Source: an uncultured Nitrosomonadales bacterium (GTDB lineage: Bacteria > Pseudomonadota > Gammaproteobacteria > Burkholderiales > Gallionellaceae). Taken from it: a stretch of 64,000 bases of DNA. Position numbers and translations under genes: made by a program. The first letter of the stretch is position 1, and each line of letters starts with the position of its first letter. Below, piece by piece: positions 56,566 to 64,000 of this stretch. The notes beneath the pieces were generated by a model. The model searched no databases. It was not told the DNA's origin and saw nothing but the letters and a program-made list of their open reading frames with translations. The stretch covers positions 1-64,000 of the forward strand of contig CAIWRI010000078.1 in the NCBI GenBank assembly GCA_903915035.1. The letters run 5' to 3'.

Positions 56566-57380
56566 GCCAGCAACCCCATTGCCTGCCATAGAACATTCAG
56601 GTCAGCGGGCACCGTACGTGTTCGCAAAATGGCAAGGCGACGCTCCTTTGCCGGCTTTTGGCCCAGCAGACGATTCAACACCTGATGCACGACCTGCGGA
56701 TAAAAGTCTTTCGCATAAAGCCATTGGGCACAGAGTTTGCTCACGTCTTCAGAAGCCAGCTTTGCTTCCAAAGCATGCACACCATTCAAAACCGCATCGG
56801 CATCCAGTGTTCCATGCCACTCCTTGAATTTGACTCTAAGTGCAGCATCGTCCGGCATGGGCGGACTGCCAAGCACCGCATCAGGGAAACCCATGTTTCG
56901 AAGCTGTCGCCACAGCGGACGAACACCATGCCAAAGCGCTGCATGCCTCACCCAACCCTGCAGATCAGTCAATAACTCAAGACGAAACTGTGCCTCGCCA
57001 CCTGCAATCTTTGCCCGTTGCTTTTCCGGGAAGGCGGCCCACAGTTCCGGCGGATCAATCAGATAACTCTCAAGACAAAAGCGCGGCAAGACCGACAGGT
57101 TAGGACACGCAGCCTGTTTCTCTACAATATCTGCCTCAGTCCATTCATCACGGTCAACCAAGCCCTGCCAATGTGGCTCCTTCATTAACATCTTGACGAC
57201 ATCAGACTTGTTGCCAGCGGCGACCAGAAGCCATGTCTTTTCCCATTCAGGAAACTTGCGCCCCAGGAAAATGCGAAACGCATCGACATCATCGGTTCCC
57301 TCAACCAGAAGGACACGCAGGCCGGCTTTTCCAATGAACTGCGTTTTGATCTGCTTGATGCGCTCCTCCAGCGCACTCAT
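56562..57380 (-). CDS. DUF4435-like TOPRIM protein of module 2 (AriB-like)
   Basis: 272 residues, ATG 57380 overlapping the ATPase stop (ATGA). TOPRIM features: LRVLLVEGTDDVDAFRIFL (Glu), GNKSDVVKML, LVDRDEW (Asp pair) and RFCLESYLIDPPELW, the conserved block of DUF4435. DUF4435 proteins are the nuclease/effector (AriB) of the PARIS anti-phage system, where the ATPase gene comes first, as here. AriB cuts tRNA in the studied system; whether this relative does is unknown. A distant DUF4435 member of another system is the alternative. Confidence 0.65.
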   Translation of the reverse strand: MSALEERIKQIKTQFIGKAGLRVLLVEGTDDVDAFRIFLGRKFPEWEKTWLLVAAGNKSDVVKMLMKEPHWQGLVDRDEWTEADIVEKQAACPNLSVLPRFCLESYLIDPPELWAAFPEKQRAKIAGGEAQFRLELLTDLQGWVRHAALWHGVRPLWRQLRNMGFPDAVLGSPPMPDDAALRVKFKEWHGTLDADAVLNGVHALEAKLASEDVSKLCAQWLYAKDFYPQVVHQVLNRLLGQKPAKERRLAILRTRTVPADLNVLWQAMGLLA

Positions 57381-58432
57381 GTGACGCCCCCAAGCTCAAT
57401 ACGCTTACCGGATGCCTCGTAACGCTGCCATATGTCAGGCTGATGGGACGTAATGATAAGTTGCCCGCCAATGTCCGCCACCAACTTTTCAAGACTGGAC
57501 AACAAGCCATTCACCAAGGAAGGGTGCAGATACAAATCCGGCTCGTCAATCAGAATCACCGCACCTTTTTCCGCCCAGCGTGCCAGCAGGTACAACAAGA
57601 TCAACACTTGGTGTTCTCCCGCGCTCAAATCATCCAGTCCATGCGATTGACCACGCTTATTTTTTAACTTCACACTTAAACGGTTTTCACCGGGTTGAAT
57701 GTCCGGGTCTATCTCTTTTCCTGACAAAAAACCATTCAGCAAGCGAACAATCTCGTGGTACTTGTGCAACTGTGTGGTTTTGAGCGTAATGAGGTAGGCT
57801 TCTAACTGATCCTTCCAATCTTCACTCGCCAGGTACTTGGGCAACCAACGCCTGCCTGGTAACTCAGCTGTGTGATCGCCTACATTACGCCGTGCAGCAA
57901 CCCAGCGACGTTCCTCAGCATCCAAAAACACCACGTTAGGCACATCCACCTTATCGAATGACAAGATCATTTTTTTGCGCGCATCGGCCCACTCTTGAAC
58001 CCACGGTTCTGATGGAAGAAAAACTTCCCGTTTTGGGTTGCCCGGCTTACCTGTGCGTGCTACACCTTCACCCAGCCATTGCACATCGGTGTGCTGGGAA
58101 CGCATGGACTCACACCAAGCCAAGTCACCAAAAATCAACCCTATAACTTGACCATCGCTTGGCACTCCACTCAACACCACGGCACATCCACCCCAGCGTT
58201 GCAGCCACTCGCGAGCCACATGACTTTTAGGAAGTGACTTACGCTGATCCAACCAAAAGCCCAATGCGTCCCAAAGCATTGCCACTGCGCGCAATACGGT
58301 GGATTTACCGCAACCATTGGGGCCAGACAGCAAAGCGCGGGCTTCAACACTGTCGTCCCAATCGTTGACGAAGTTGATACAGTTGTCACCAAACGGCCCA
58401 ACATCCTTGAAATACAAAGAGTTAATTTTCAT
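57377..58432 (-). CDS. ABC-type ATPase of module 2 (AriA-like)
   Basis: 351 residues, ATG 58432 overlapping the stop of the upstream pglX-tail ORF (ATGA). Walker A LSGPNGCGKSTVLRAVAMLWD (about residue 35), signature-like DDLSAGEHQVLILLYLL, Walker B AVILIDEPDLYLHPSL and switch LIITSHQPDIW. SMC/RecF-like ATPase (AAA_15/AAA_21 group) that pairs with the DUF4435-like protein. The pair and gene order resemble PARIS AriA/AriB, though this ATPase is shorter than typical AriA. Its first codons ATGAAAATTAA are the same as those of the module 1 ATPase. Confidence 0.75.
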   Translation of the reverse strand: MKINSLYFKDVGPFGDNCINFVNDWDDSVEARALLSGPNGCGKSTVLRAVAMLWDALGFWLDQRKSLPKSHVAREWLQRWGGCAVVLSGVPSDGQVIGLIFGDLAWCESMRSQHTDVQWLGEGVARTGKPGNPKREVFLPSEPWVQEWADARKKMILSFDKVDVPNVVFLDAEERRWVAARRNVGDHTAELPGRRWLPKYLASEDWKDQLEAYLITLKTTQLHKYHEIVRLLNGFLSGKEIDPDIQPGENRLSVKLKNKRGQSHGLDDLSAGEHQVLILLYLLARWAEKGAVILIDEPDLYLHPSLVNGLLSSLEKLVADIGGQLIITSHQPDIWQRYEASGKRIELGGVT

Positions 58433-58641
58433 TCTTCTTCCTTTCCGCCCGTCACAGCTTTTACATCAGATAATAAGTCACCAAACTTACCATAATTCAC
58501 CTTCACACCATCATCAAGATCGAGCTGGATGCGCATGTCGGCATAGTGGCGAAGTTTTTCGTCATAGGCTAACAGCTCGACGTGTTTTTTGCGCATTGTC
58601 GCACTATTGAATATGCTGCCTGAAGTAGCCCATTTATTCAT
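58429..58641 (-). CDS. Small protein copying the PglX C-terminus (copy 2)
   Basis: 70 residues from ATG 58641, 8 bp after the preceding stop; a TTG at 58653 that overlaps that stop is the alternative. A unique stretch of about 19 residues precedes RKKHVELLAYDEKLRHYADM and the rest of the PglX tail, identical to PglX over 50 residues, then KEEE. The DNA differs from pglX mainly at third positions, so the protein has been conserved while the DNA drifted. Its stop overlaps the module 2 ATPase start. Function unknown; see copy 3. Confidence 0.65.
   Translation of the reverse strand: MNKWATSGSIFNSATMRKKHVELLAYDEKLRHYADMRIQLDLDDGVKVNYGKFGDLLSDVKAVTGGKEEE
58444..58593 (-). repeat. pglX 3'-end repeat, copy 2
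   Basis: 150-bp segment encoding 50 residues identical to the PglX tail. It carries more synonymous changes from the pglX copy than copy 3 does. Confidence 0.85.
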
Positions 58642-58649
58642 GGCATGGA

Positions 58650-59390
58650 TCAATGAATGACTTCACTTAATGCACGCTCCAACTCCAGTTTAAATGCCTT
58701 GAAACTTGGCATAAACGAGGCTCTCGCTTCATCTATCGGGTTCTCGTCCAACCACTCACAGAGTTCATTGGCGGATTTATGTGCGCCGAATGCCGCATCA
58801 AGTTTCTTCTTGGGATGATTGGCAGACTCTACGTTGCCCGGTAACTCTTCGAGTTTGCGGCAATTTTGATAAGGTTTATTTTGTGCGGCACACAATAACC
58901 AAGCTTCCGAAGTCGGCTTTGGTAGCATTGGTACACCTCTGGAAAATTCAGCCCTGTTAAATCCATTCACCATAGCGTCCCACTTCGTCTCCCAAATTCC
59001 AGACATGGTAGATCGCGTTCCATCGCAGTCACGAAACAGCACGGCAAGAACCTGATCTTCACGTTCAGATTCAATTTGCAAGGCAATATCCGCAAGCATC
59101 CATGCGTTGATGTAAAAATATCCAGTTTCTTGAGCTCGTTTTTTACCAACGAAGGAAAAACTTCGATGCTCTTTCTTGCGTGCTTCCTCTCGCTCTTCTA
59201 ATGCGGCCTTACCAACATATTGATATCCACCCGGTATAGAACACAACGAGTAATCCAAACGAGATTCAAGCATCTGATCCAAGAGCACAGTCATAGGGCC
59301 AATCTGCAAGTCTCCATCCGAACAATTGCCCTGAGCATTATTACATTGCCCCAAATCGGTTGGGCCTTCCCCACTCAACACGACAATCAT
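58650..59390 (-). CDS. TOPRIM-like partner protein of module 3
   Basis: 246 residues, ATG 59390 overlapping the ATPase stop (ATGA). MIVVLSGEGPTDLG provides the TOPRIM-type Glu, VLAVLFRDCDGTRST the DxD strand, and PKPTSEAWLLCA a further conserved-looking block. It pairs with the upstream ATPase as an OLD-like split system. It differs in sequence from the TOPRIM proteins of modules 1 and 2. I do not recognise a named family with certainty. Nuclease activity is inferred from fold-type motifs only. Confidence 0.6.
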   Translation of the reverse strand: MIVVLSGEGPTDLGQCNNAQGNCSDGDLQIGPMTVLLDQMLESRLDYSLCSIPGGYQYVGKAALEEREEARKKEHRSFSFVGKKRAQETGYFYINAWMLADIALQIESEREDQVLAVLFRDCDGTRSTMSGIWETKWDAMVNGFNRAEFSRGVPMLPKPTSEAWLLCAAQNKPYQNCRKLEELPGNVESANHPKKKLDAAFGAHKSANELCEWLDENPIDEARASFMPSFKAFKLELERALSEVIH

Positions 59391-60559
59391 TCCTTGGCCT
59401 CTGCCTCGGCACGTTGCCTTTCGGCGAAATCATCCGCGTCATCCAGCGCGATACATTCCTCGGTAAGCTGTACCAGGTCGGTATCAACAAATGCCTCACC
59501 TGCGCCCATAAATTTGAGCTTCTTCCCAATGTTCGGAATCTCAAAGAACCGGCGTATGCGGCTTAAGCCAGCGGTATTCTTATAGACGTACTGTACAGAC
59601 TTCCGCGCTTCATCATCTTCCAAATAATTCAAAATCATCGGACTATGTGTCGTCACAATAATTTGCTGTTGAGCATTCACTAATATATCAACCAACTTTT
59701 CGATTATTTCAGGATTGATGCCATTCTCGATCTCGTCCAGCAAAACTAGCGGATGATCAGATTCTGCCTGAGCCAAAATCGCTAATATTCGCAACACCCC
59801 ATCGCTCAAGTGCGTTGCTTCCGTTTCCAGAGTTTGTTCTCCGAACTGTTCAACCACCATGAGTTTTTTCCAACCAGCCCGCATACTTGCAACCCTGAAG
59901 TCAATCAGATTTGGGTAAAACAACTTTAATAACACCAGTAAGTGAGCTTTCGCATCTCCTTTTATGTTATGTAGGAAACCAGAAAGTTTTTCCCCACCCG
60001 CACCGATGTCCTTATCATCTGTTCTTGCACGCTTGCGCAGCAAATGCGGAGAAAGTAACTCCAACGAACGGGTACGTCTGAGTACATCACGAAATTCCAG
60101 AATTGATGGCGGAAGCTCACTATCCTTGAGTTGAGAAATAATTGAGCCTTGAAAAATAAATGAAATTGGCTGTTTTCGTCCTTCAGTGTGGTACTCGTGC
60201 CCACGGGAAGTAAAAATAAGTTCATTATCTAATTGGACTCTTTCCCACGAACAGCGCAAGTCAGAGCGGTTAAAGCCAGCATGCCAATTCAGAAGTTGTC
60301 CCGCCTGAGTACGATATTGGACTCGTATGAGTATATTGCTTGCCTTGAAAAGTTTGCAGTTCAAATCCTGTGCTGTCCAGCCACGGGAATCCAGCCAACT
60401 CAATACATTGCCAGTCATTAACTGAGAAATGAAATCGATCCCTTGGAGTATCGTGCTTTTACCCACCCCATTCATCCCGATAAAACAATTGAATTTACTG
60501 AGTGGAAAAGCCAGATTTCCAGCAGACTTAAAATTGGTTATGAATATATTTTCAATCAT
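59387..60559 (-). CDS. AAA/ABC-type ATPase of module 3 (OLD-like)
   Basis: 390 residues, ATG 60559, overlapping the last codons of pglX by 8 bp. Walker A FIGMNGVGKSTILQGID (about residue 30), signature-like HLSDGVLRILAILAQAE, Walker B PLVLLDEIENGINPEI and switch IIVTTHSPMILNYLEDD. SMC/RecF-like ATPase, AAA_21 group. Its acidic C-terminus ends in repeated A-E-R residues and its stop overlaps the TOPRIM gene start. First module after pglX in transcription order. Confidence 0.8.
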   Translation of the reverse strand: MIENIFITNFKSAGNLAFPLSKFNCFIGMNGVGKSTILQGIDFISQLMTGNVLSWLDSRGWTAQDLNCKLFKASNILIRVQYRTQAGQLLNWHAGFNRSDLRCSWERVQLDNELIFTSRGHEYHTEGRKQPISFIFQGSIISQLKDSELPPSILEFRDVLRRTRSLELLSPHLLRKRARTDDKDIGAGGEKLSGFLHNIKGDAKAHLLVLLKLFYPNLIDFRVASMRAGWKKLMVVEQFGEQTLETEATHLSDGVLRILAILAQAESDHPLVLLDEIENGINPEIIEKLVDILVNAQQQIIVTTHSPMILNYLEDDEARKSVQYVYKNTAGLSRIRRFFEIPNIGKKLKFMGAGEAFVDTDLVQLTEECIALDDADDFAERQRAEAEAKE

Positions 60560-63500
60560 CAGAACTACCTCCAGTCACTGCTTTTACATCAGATAATAAG
60601 TCGCCAAACTTGCCGTAGTTCACCTTCACGCCATCGTCCAGATCCAGTTGGATGCGCATGTCGGCATAGTGGCGGAGTTTTTCGTCGTAGGCTAACAGCT
60701 CAACATGTTTCTTGCGCAGCACTTCGATTTGTTTGTTGATCTTGTTACGGGCAGCGGTCACAGTGGCGGCGTCACGATCCTTGGTCAGCATCTCGATACG
60801 TGACTGGATTTTACTGGTCAGCGGCACGACATATTCGGCGCGCATCCGCGCAAGGGTGCCTTCGTGATAACGATGCAGATAGACCAGTGCCTGAAACGCT
60901 CCTTGCTTACCGCTGGAGAACAGCCAGTAGATCGGGCGTTTCTTGTACATTTGCAGGTGATTCTTGTAAAAGCTGGTCGCGAGATAACGGCGGATAGTTT
61001 CTTCCAATGTTTCGTTGCCCTTCATACCCAGACTTTCCGCCAACCACTGTAGATTAGTGGCAAGTAGTGAGTGGTTAGTGGTCAGTGGCGAGTGGTCAGA
61101 AAGACAGTGGTCAGTGGTCAGTGGCGAGTGGCCAGAAAGACAGTGGTCACTAATCACTGTTTCTCCACTAGTCACTGAACACTGGTCACTAATCACTGCT
61201 TCTCCACTGGTCACTGAACACTGGTCACTAATCACTGTTTCTCCACTGTTCACTGTTTCTCCACTGTTCACTGTTTCTCCACTAATCACTGTTTCTCCAC
61301 TGTCCACTGCCTTGTCTCCCCATACGGCCAGCAGGAATTCGCTGATACGATTAGCGGCATCATCCTCAAACCAGAACTCGTCGGTAAGCGGCACGATACC
61401 ATCGGCGTCGGCGGGGAACAGATTTTGTAGGGGCGAATTCATTCGCCCTTGGGCGGATAAATCCGCCCCTACCCCATTGTAGATTTCCCAGAACCGTTCA
61501 TTTCCCGAATGCGCGTAAATCAACCCCGGCCTATCCAGTCGATACCGCCCCATCATGCAACCGATAGCATAGGAGATCAGGCGCTGGCAATCTTTCTCGC
61601 GGTCGGCACGAGCGAGGGTGATCTGTTCTTCGGGAACTTCGGGGGACAGTTCGTCTTGCAGACCGTAGGCTTCGATGAAAATGCGGTTGTTTTGTTCTTC
61701 CAATGTTTTCGTTATGCTAATATTGTCATTTAACACTAATAGCCAACTATTCCACGTCGCCTCAATACTTTTGCATTTTATGGGGGTTGCCACCAAAGGG
61801 TTATAAATATAATCCCATGAAGTTTCTACCCAATCCCAGTCTTGTTTCGCTAAATCAACAATTGTTGAAGTATTGGATTCAATTTCTTCAAAATAGGGTT
61901 CCAGTAAAGTTAGATTAAATGGCAATGCTGCGATATTACCTGGCTGAAAATTTAAAGTAGGGTTTATAGAACACAAAAATTCAAACGTCGGTTTTGCAGA
62001 CAAAAATGCCAAAACGAGATTGTGAAATTTTTCATCAGGAAATGCTGATGAGCCACCATTATCAAACAAAAAACCTTTTTCGCACTTTCGAGCACTAAAG
62101 AATGCTGAAGTAACTGCTGACCAAGTTACTGACGGCTTGAAATACTTGTCCCTATTAATTATTCGTCCGGTAGAGTTAACCTTCGAGCCGGACACTAAAT
62201 CTATATAGTCACATATTGTTTTTCCATTATTTTCATAATTAATGACATACATATTGTTGCCATACCATTTTTTAAAACCACCACCTTTATTGTATGGAAA
62301 AAACTTCTTATTACTTGCAAGTGCTTCCGGTGCAGTCCCATAACCAAATCCTATTTTCTGGATAGAAACCTCAGACCAATTTCGAACAAATAATTCATTC
62401 TTTGTTGTGTTCATCCCCGCACAAGGTCGAGTGAAGGCACCTAAAGAAGAGCTTTTTTCAAATATGTCACGAACCGCATGCCCTAACCAATATGCCACAG
62501 GACTTCCCGGAATTTTTTTAAAATCATCCGGCTTCACTATTTTGAGACGATTATTTTGAACGGGAAATTTTAAAGGAACCCCCTCTTCGTTTACATCATC
62601 ATTTTTACAGTATGAAAAGCTACCCTCATAAGCATCAATGTGCTTATTCCAAAATATGGTAGCAGCGGTACCAAATGCAATGCCCATTACCCCATTGCCC
62701 ATATGTACCATACAATAGAGCGTTTTTTTACCTAGTAAATTATTCCGCATCACTTCAAACGACGACAAGAACATCCAGCTCTGCATCGTTACCATGCTAT
62801 TCAAACCTGTTGCTTTGCACCAACCAAAGCCACGTTCGATAAACATAGCAAACAAATCAGCCTTACTATTTGGAAATCGCTCCCCTGAAAAACTCTTTAA
62901 CTCAGGGTTCATCCCCTTACCGCCCATATACGGCGGATTCGCTACAACAGCATCAAACTGCATTCCCAGAACTTTCGCCTGCCCAACCAGCGGCAACAAC
63001 TGTTGTACTGCCGACTCGGAGAGCAGATCGCCGTTCTTGATAGCCAGCTGCAAGCTCTCCGCCATCGTCGCCAGTTTTACATTCAACGCCTGCGGGATTT
63101 GTATCAACGAGCCGAAGGTCTTTGCATGAGTGAAGGTATCGATCAGCATGCGTACGGCTTGAGCTTCCTCAGACACGGCACGGACGGAGCTGTTTGATTT
63201 CAATGCTGGTGACTCGTCAAAGCTCATTTGCGGACGACTGCCGGGAAAGAGATCGTCATCCCCGAAGCCACTCGTTAACGCCTTTGCGGACAAGGGAAAT
63301 AAAGCCTGAACGATTGCATCCACATCCAGCCCACGACTCTCCTGCAAAGCCAGCACATTGAGAGTTGGCGGATTATCGAGCAGACGGCGATCATCGGCAC
63401 GAGCCTTCATCAGCAATGCAAATCCAGCCAGTTGCGCGGCGCGATCATCGATATCCAGACCGAAAAGATTCTTTTCCAGAATCAGACGGGGAATGTCGCG

Positions 63501-64000
63501 TAAACGATAGCCGCGTTCCAGATAGATACCCTTCAGTACCTCATATCCTTCAACCAAAATGTGACCGGAGCCGCAGGCAGGATCGAGCATCGTGATAGTT
63601 TCAGGATTCAGACTGCCGCCATCTTCACCCATGCGAGTCTGAATAAGCGCATCCAACTGAGCCTGAACTTCCGGCGTTTGCTCGGCAGGTTCTATGTAAT
63701 AAGCCCATTCACTCTTCAGCGTTGAAGCAGGATTCGCCATCAACCACAGGCGACCGACGCTGTTTTGCACAAGATATTTAACAATCCAGTTAGGGGTAAA
63801 TAGCTGGGTGGCGGCGGGAATATCCTCGCTCTTAACCACTTTGCCGATCACTTCATCCTTCTTCTCACTGATGTAAAACTGGTACAGCCAACCGATAATC
63901 TCGACTTCCTGCCAGTCTTCTTCGGGAATAGCAGCTACCAGCTTGGCGATGACTGAATCAGTGCGCAACAGATTGTCCGGCAACAGCAACTCGGTTTCAT
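60552..64000 (-). CDS. pglX: BREX adenine-specific methyltransferase PglX (BrxX), partial at window edge
   Basis: 1149 codons visible; the frame continues beyond 64000 (ETELLLPDN before the tracked TTG), so the N-terminus is missing. Class I N6-adenine methyltransferase: AATQLFTPNWIVKYLVQNS, motif I MLDPACGSGHILVEGYE, catalytic NPPY in VVANPPYMGGKGMN. PglX marks host DNA at non-palindromic sites in BREX. About 85 residues near the C-terminal third (SGETVNSGETV... through DHSPLTTNHSLLATN) come from an in-frame repeat tract, and a REP-like element encodes GVGADLSAQGRMNSP. The C-terminal core EKLRHYADM...VKAVTGG recurs in two downstream small ORFs. No stop or frameshift is seen. Confidence 0.93.
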   Translation of the reverse strand, partial: ETELLLPDNLLRTDSVIAKLVAAIPEEDWQEVEIIGWLYQFYISEKKDEVIGKVVKSEDIPAATQLFTPNWIVKYLVQNSVGRLWLMANPASTLKSEWAYYIEPAEQTPEVQAQLDALIQTRMGEDGGSLNPETITMLDPACGSGHILVEGYEVLKGIYLERGYRLRDIPRLILEKNLFGLDIDDRAAQLAGFALLMKARADDRRLLDNPPTLNVLALQESRGLDVDAIVQALFPLSAKALTSGFGDDDLFPGSRPQMSFDESPALKSNSSVRAVSEEAQAVRMLIDTFTHAKTFGSLIQIPQALNVKLATMAESLQLAIKNGDLLSESAVQQLLPLVGQAKVLGMQFDAVVANPPYMGGKGMNPELKSFSGERFPNSKADLFAMFIERGFGWCKATGLNSMVTMQSWMFLSSFEVMRNNLLGKKTLYCMVHMGNGVMGIAFGTAATIFWNKHIDAYEGSFSYCKNDDVNEEGVPLKFPVQNNRLKIVKPDDFKKIPGSPVAYWLGHAVRDIFEKSSSLGAFTRPCAGMNTTKNELFVRNWSEVSIQKIGFGYGTAPEALASNKKFFPYNKGGGFKKWYGNNMYVINYENNGKTICDYIDLVSGSKVNSTGRIINRDKYFKPSVTWSAVTSAFFSARKCEKGFLFDNGGSSAFPDEKFHNLVLAFLSAKPTFEFLCSINPTLNFQPGNIAALPFNLTLLEPYFEEIESNTSTIVDLAKQDWDWVETSWDYIYNPLVATPIKCKSIEATWNSWLLVLNDNISITKTLEEQNNRIFIEAYGLQDELSPEVPEEQITLARADREKDCQRLISYAIGCMMGRYRLDRPGLIYAHSGNERFWEIYNGVGADLSAQGRMNSPLQNLFPADADGIVPLTDEFWFEDDAANRISEFLLAVWGDKAVDSGETVISGETVNSGETVNSGETVISDQCSVTSGEAVISDQCSVTSGETVISDHCLSGHSPLTTDHCLSDHSPLTTNHSLLATNLQWLAESLGMKGNETLEETIRRYLATSFYKNHLQMYKKRPIYWLFSSGKQGAFQALVYLHRYHEGTLARMRAEYVVPLTSKIQSRIEMLTKDRDAATVTAARNKINKQIEVLRKKHVELLAYDEKLRHYADMRIQLDLDDGVKVNYGKFGDLLSDVKAVTGGSSDD
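60567..60716 (-). repeat. pglX 3'-end repeat, copy 1 (in pglX)
   Basis: The in-gene copy of the 117-150-bp segment repeated at 58444-58593 and 56422-56538 in the same orientation. Two stretches of 23 bases, including GCTTTTACATCAGATAATAA, are identical in all three copies. Confidence 0.85.
61045..61310 (-). repeat. In-frame low-complexity repeat tract inside pglX
   Basis: The tract is built from words such as TTTCTCCACTGTTCACTG (18 bp, about five units), a 39-bp unit based on CACTGGTCACTAATCACTG (two units), and GGTCAGTGGCGAGTGG blocks. All units are multiples of three and the frame stays open. Translated, it gives ISGETVNSGETV and DHSPLTTDHCLSDHS repeats with no resemblance to other PglX proteins I know. 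Confidence 0.85.
61427..61472. repeat. 46-bp REP-like element inside pglX
   Basis: Terminal arms GTAGGGGCG and CGCCCCTAC enclose two perfect inner hairpins (GGGCGAATTCATTCGCCC and GGGCGGATAAATCCGCCC). Same length and architecture as 19206-19251. Here it lies in coding sequence and is read through in frame. Confidence 0.85.

Noticed and set aside
60800-60997. Plus-strand ORFs opposite pglX (60800-61733, 62794-63129, 63365-63595)
   Set aside because: Antisense shadows of pglX without motifs or start signals.
61045-61310. CRISPR-like array in pglX
   Set aside because: Units are adjacent with no unique spacers and vary in length; it is a tandem repeat tract, not a CRISPR.

Overview
The window looks like a chromosomal segment of a betaproteobacterium, probably within Nitrosomonadales/Gallionellaceae or a relative. 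This is an inference from the threonine cluster order (Mth938 protein / aminotransferase / hom / thrC), the two-gene cyanophycin synthetase locus with its DUF1854 partner, and overall protein flavour; no 16S or marker gene is present.

Layout. 1-6000: the 3' end of an IS30-type transposase abuts a decapitated tadG, followed by an intact tad/Flp pilus run (two TadE-like pseudopilins, tadZ, tadA, tadB, tadC). 6090-14683: a cyanophycin locus with an EamA permease, full-length cphA and a shorter cphA paralogue with a degenerate Mur P-loop on the minus strand, facing an unusual ABC exporter and a DUF1854 protein. 14685-18657: a spermidine-synthase-like protein and a MacAB-like export operon. 18685-19251: gene debris (transposase tail, a probable hsdR scrap, a REP-like element). 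19426-25219: an RND heavy-metal-type tripartite efflux operon. 25456-31226: clpB with a sigma-32 promoter, nadC, a trxC scrap, psd, and an rquA-like gene, next to a 21-bp minisatellite. 31881-37546: AEC permease, thrC, hom, alaA-like, and a divergent Mth938 gene. 37631-41431: moxR / DUF58 / transglutaminase (tgpA-like). 41889-48899: a five-gene signalling operon (GGDEF, HD-GYP, TolC-family, PhnD-like, histidine kinase). 49137-49759: queD and tRNA-Ser(UGA).

49977-64000 is a type 1 BREX phage-defence locus read on the minus strand: pglX (runs off the window), pglZ and brxL. Between pglX and pglZ sit three consecutive two-gene modules, each an AAA/ABC-type ATPase followed by a TOPRIM-like protein. 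The middle one resembles PARIS (AriA/AriB). The modules are separated by short ORFs that are copies of the last 40-50 codons of pglX, and every junction is translationally coupled by start/stop overlaps or near-overlaps. This cassette array, apparently assembled at the 3' end of pglX, is the most unusual thing in the window. pglX itself also carries an in-frame low-complexity repeat tract and an in-frame REP-like element.
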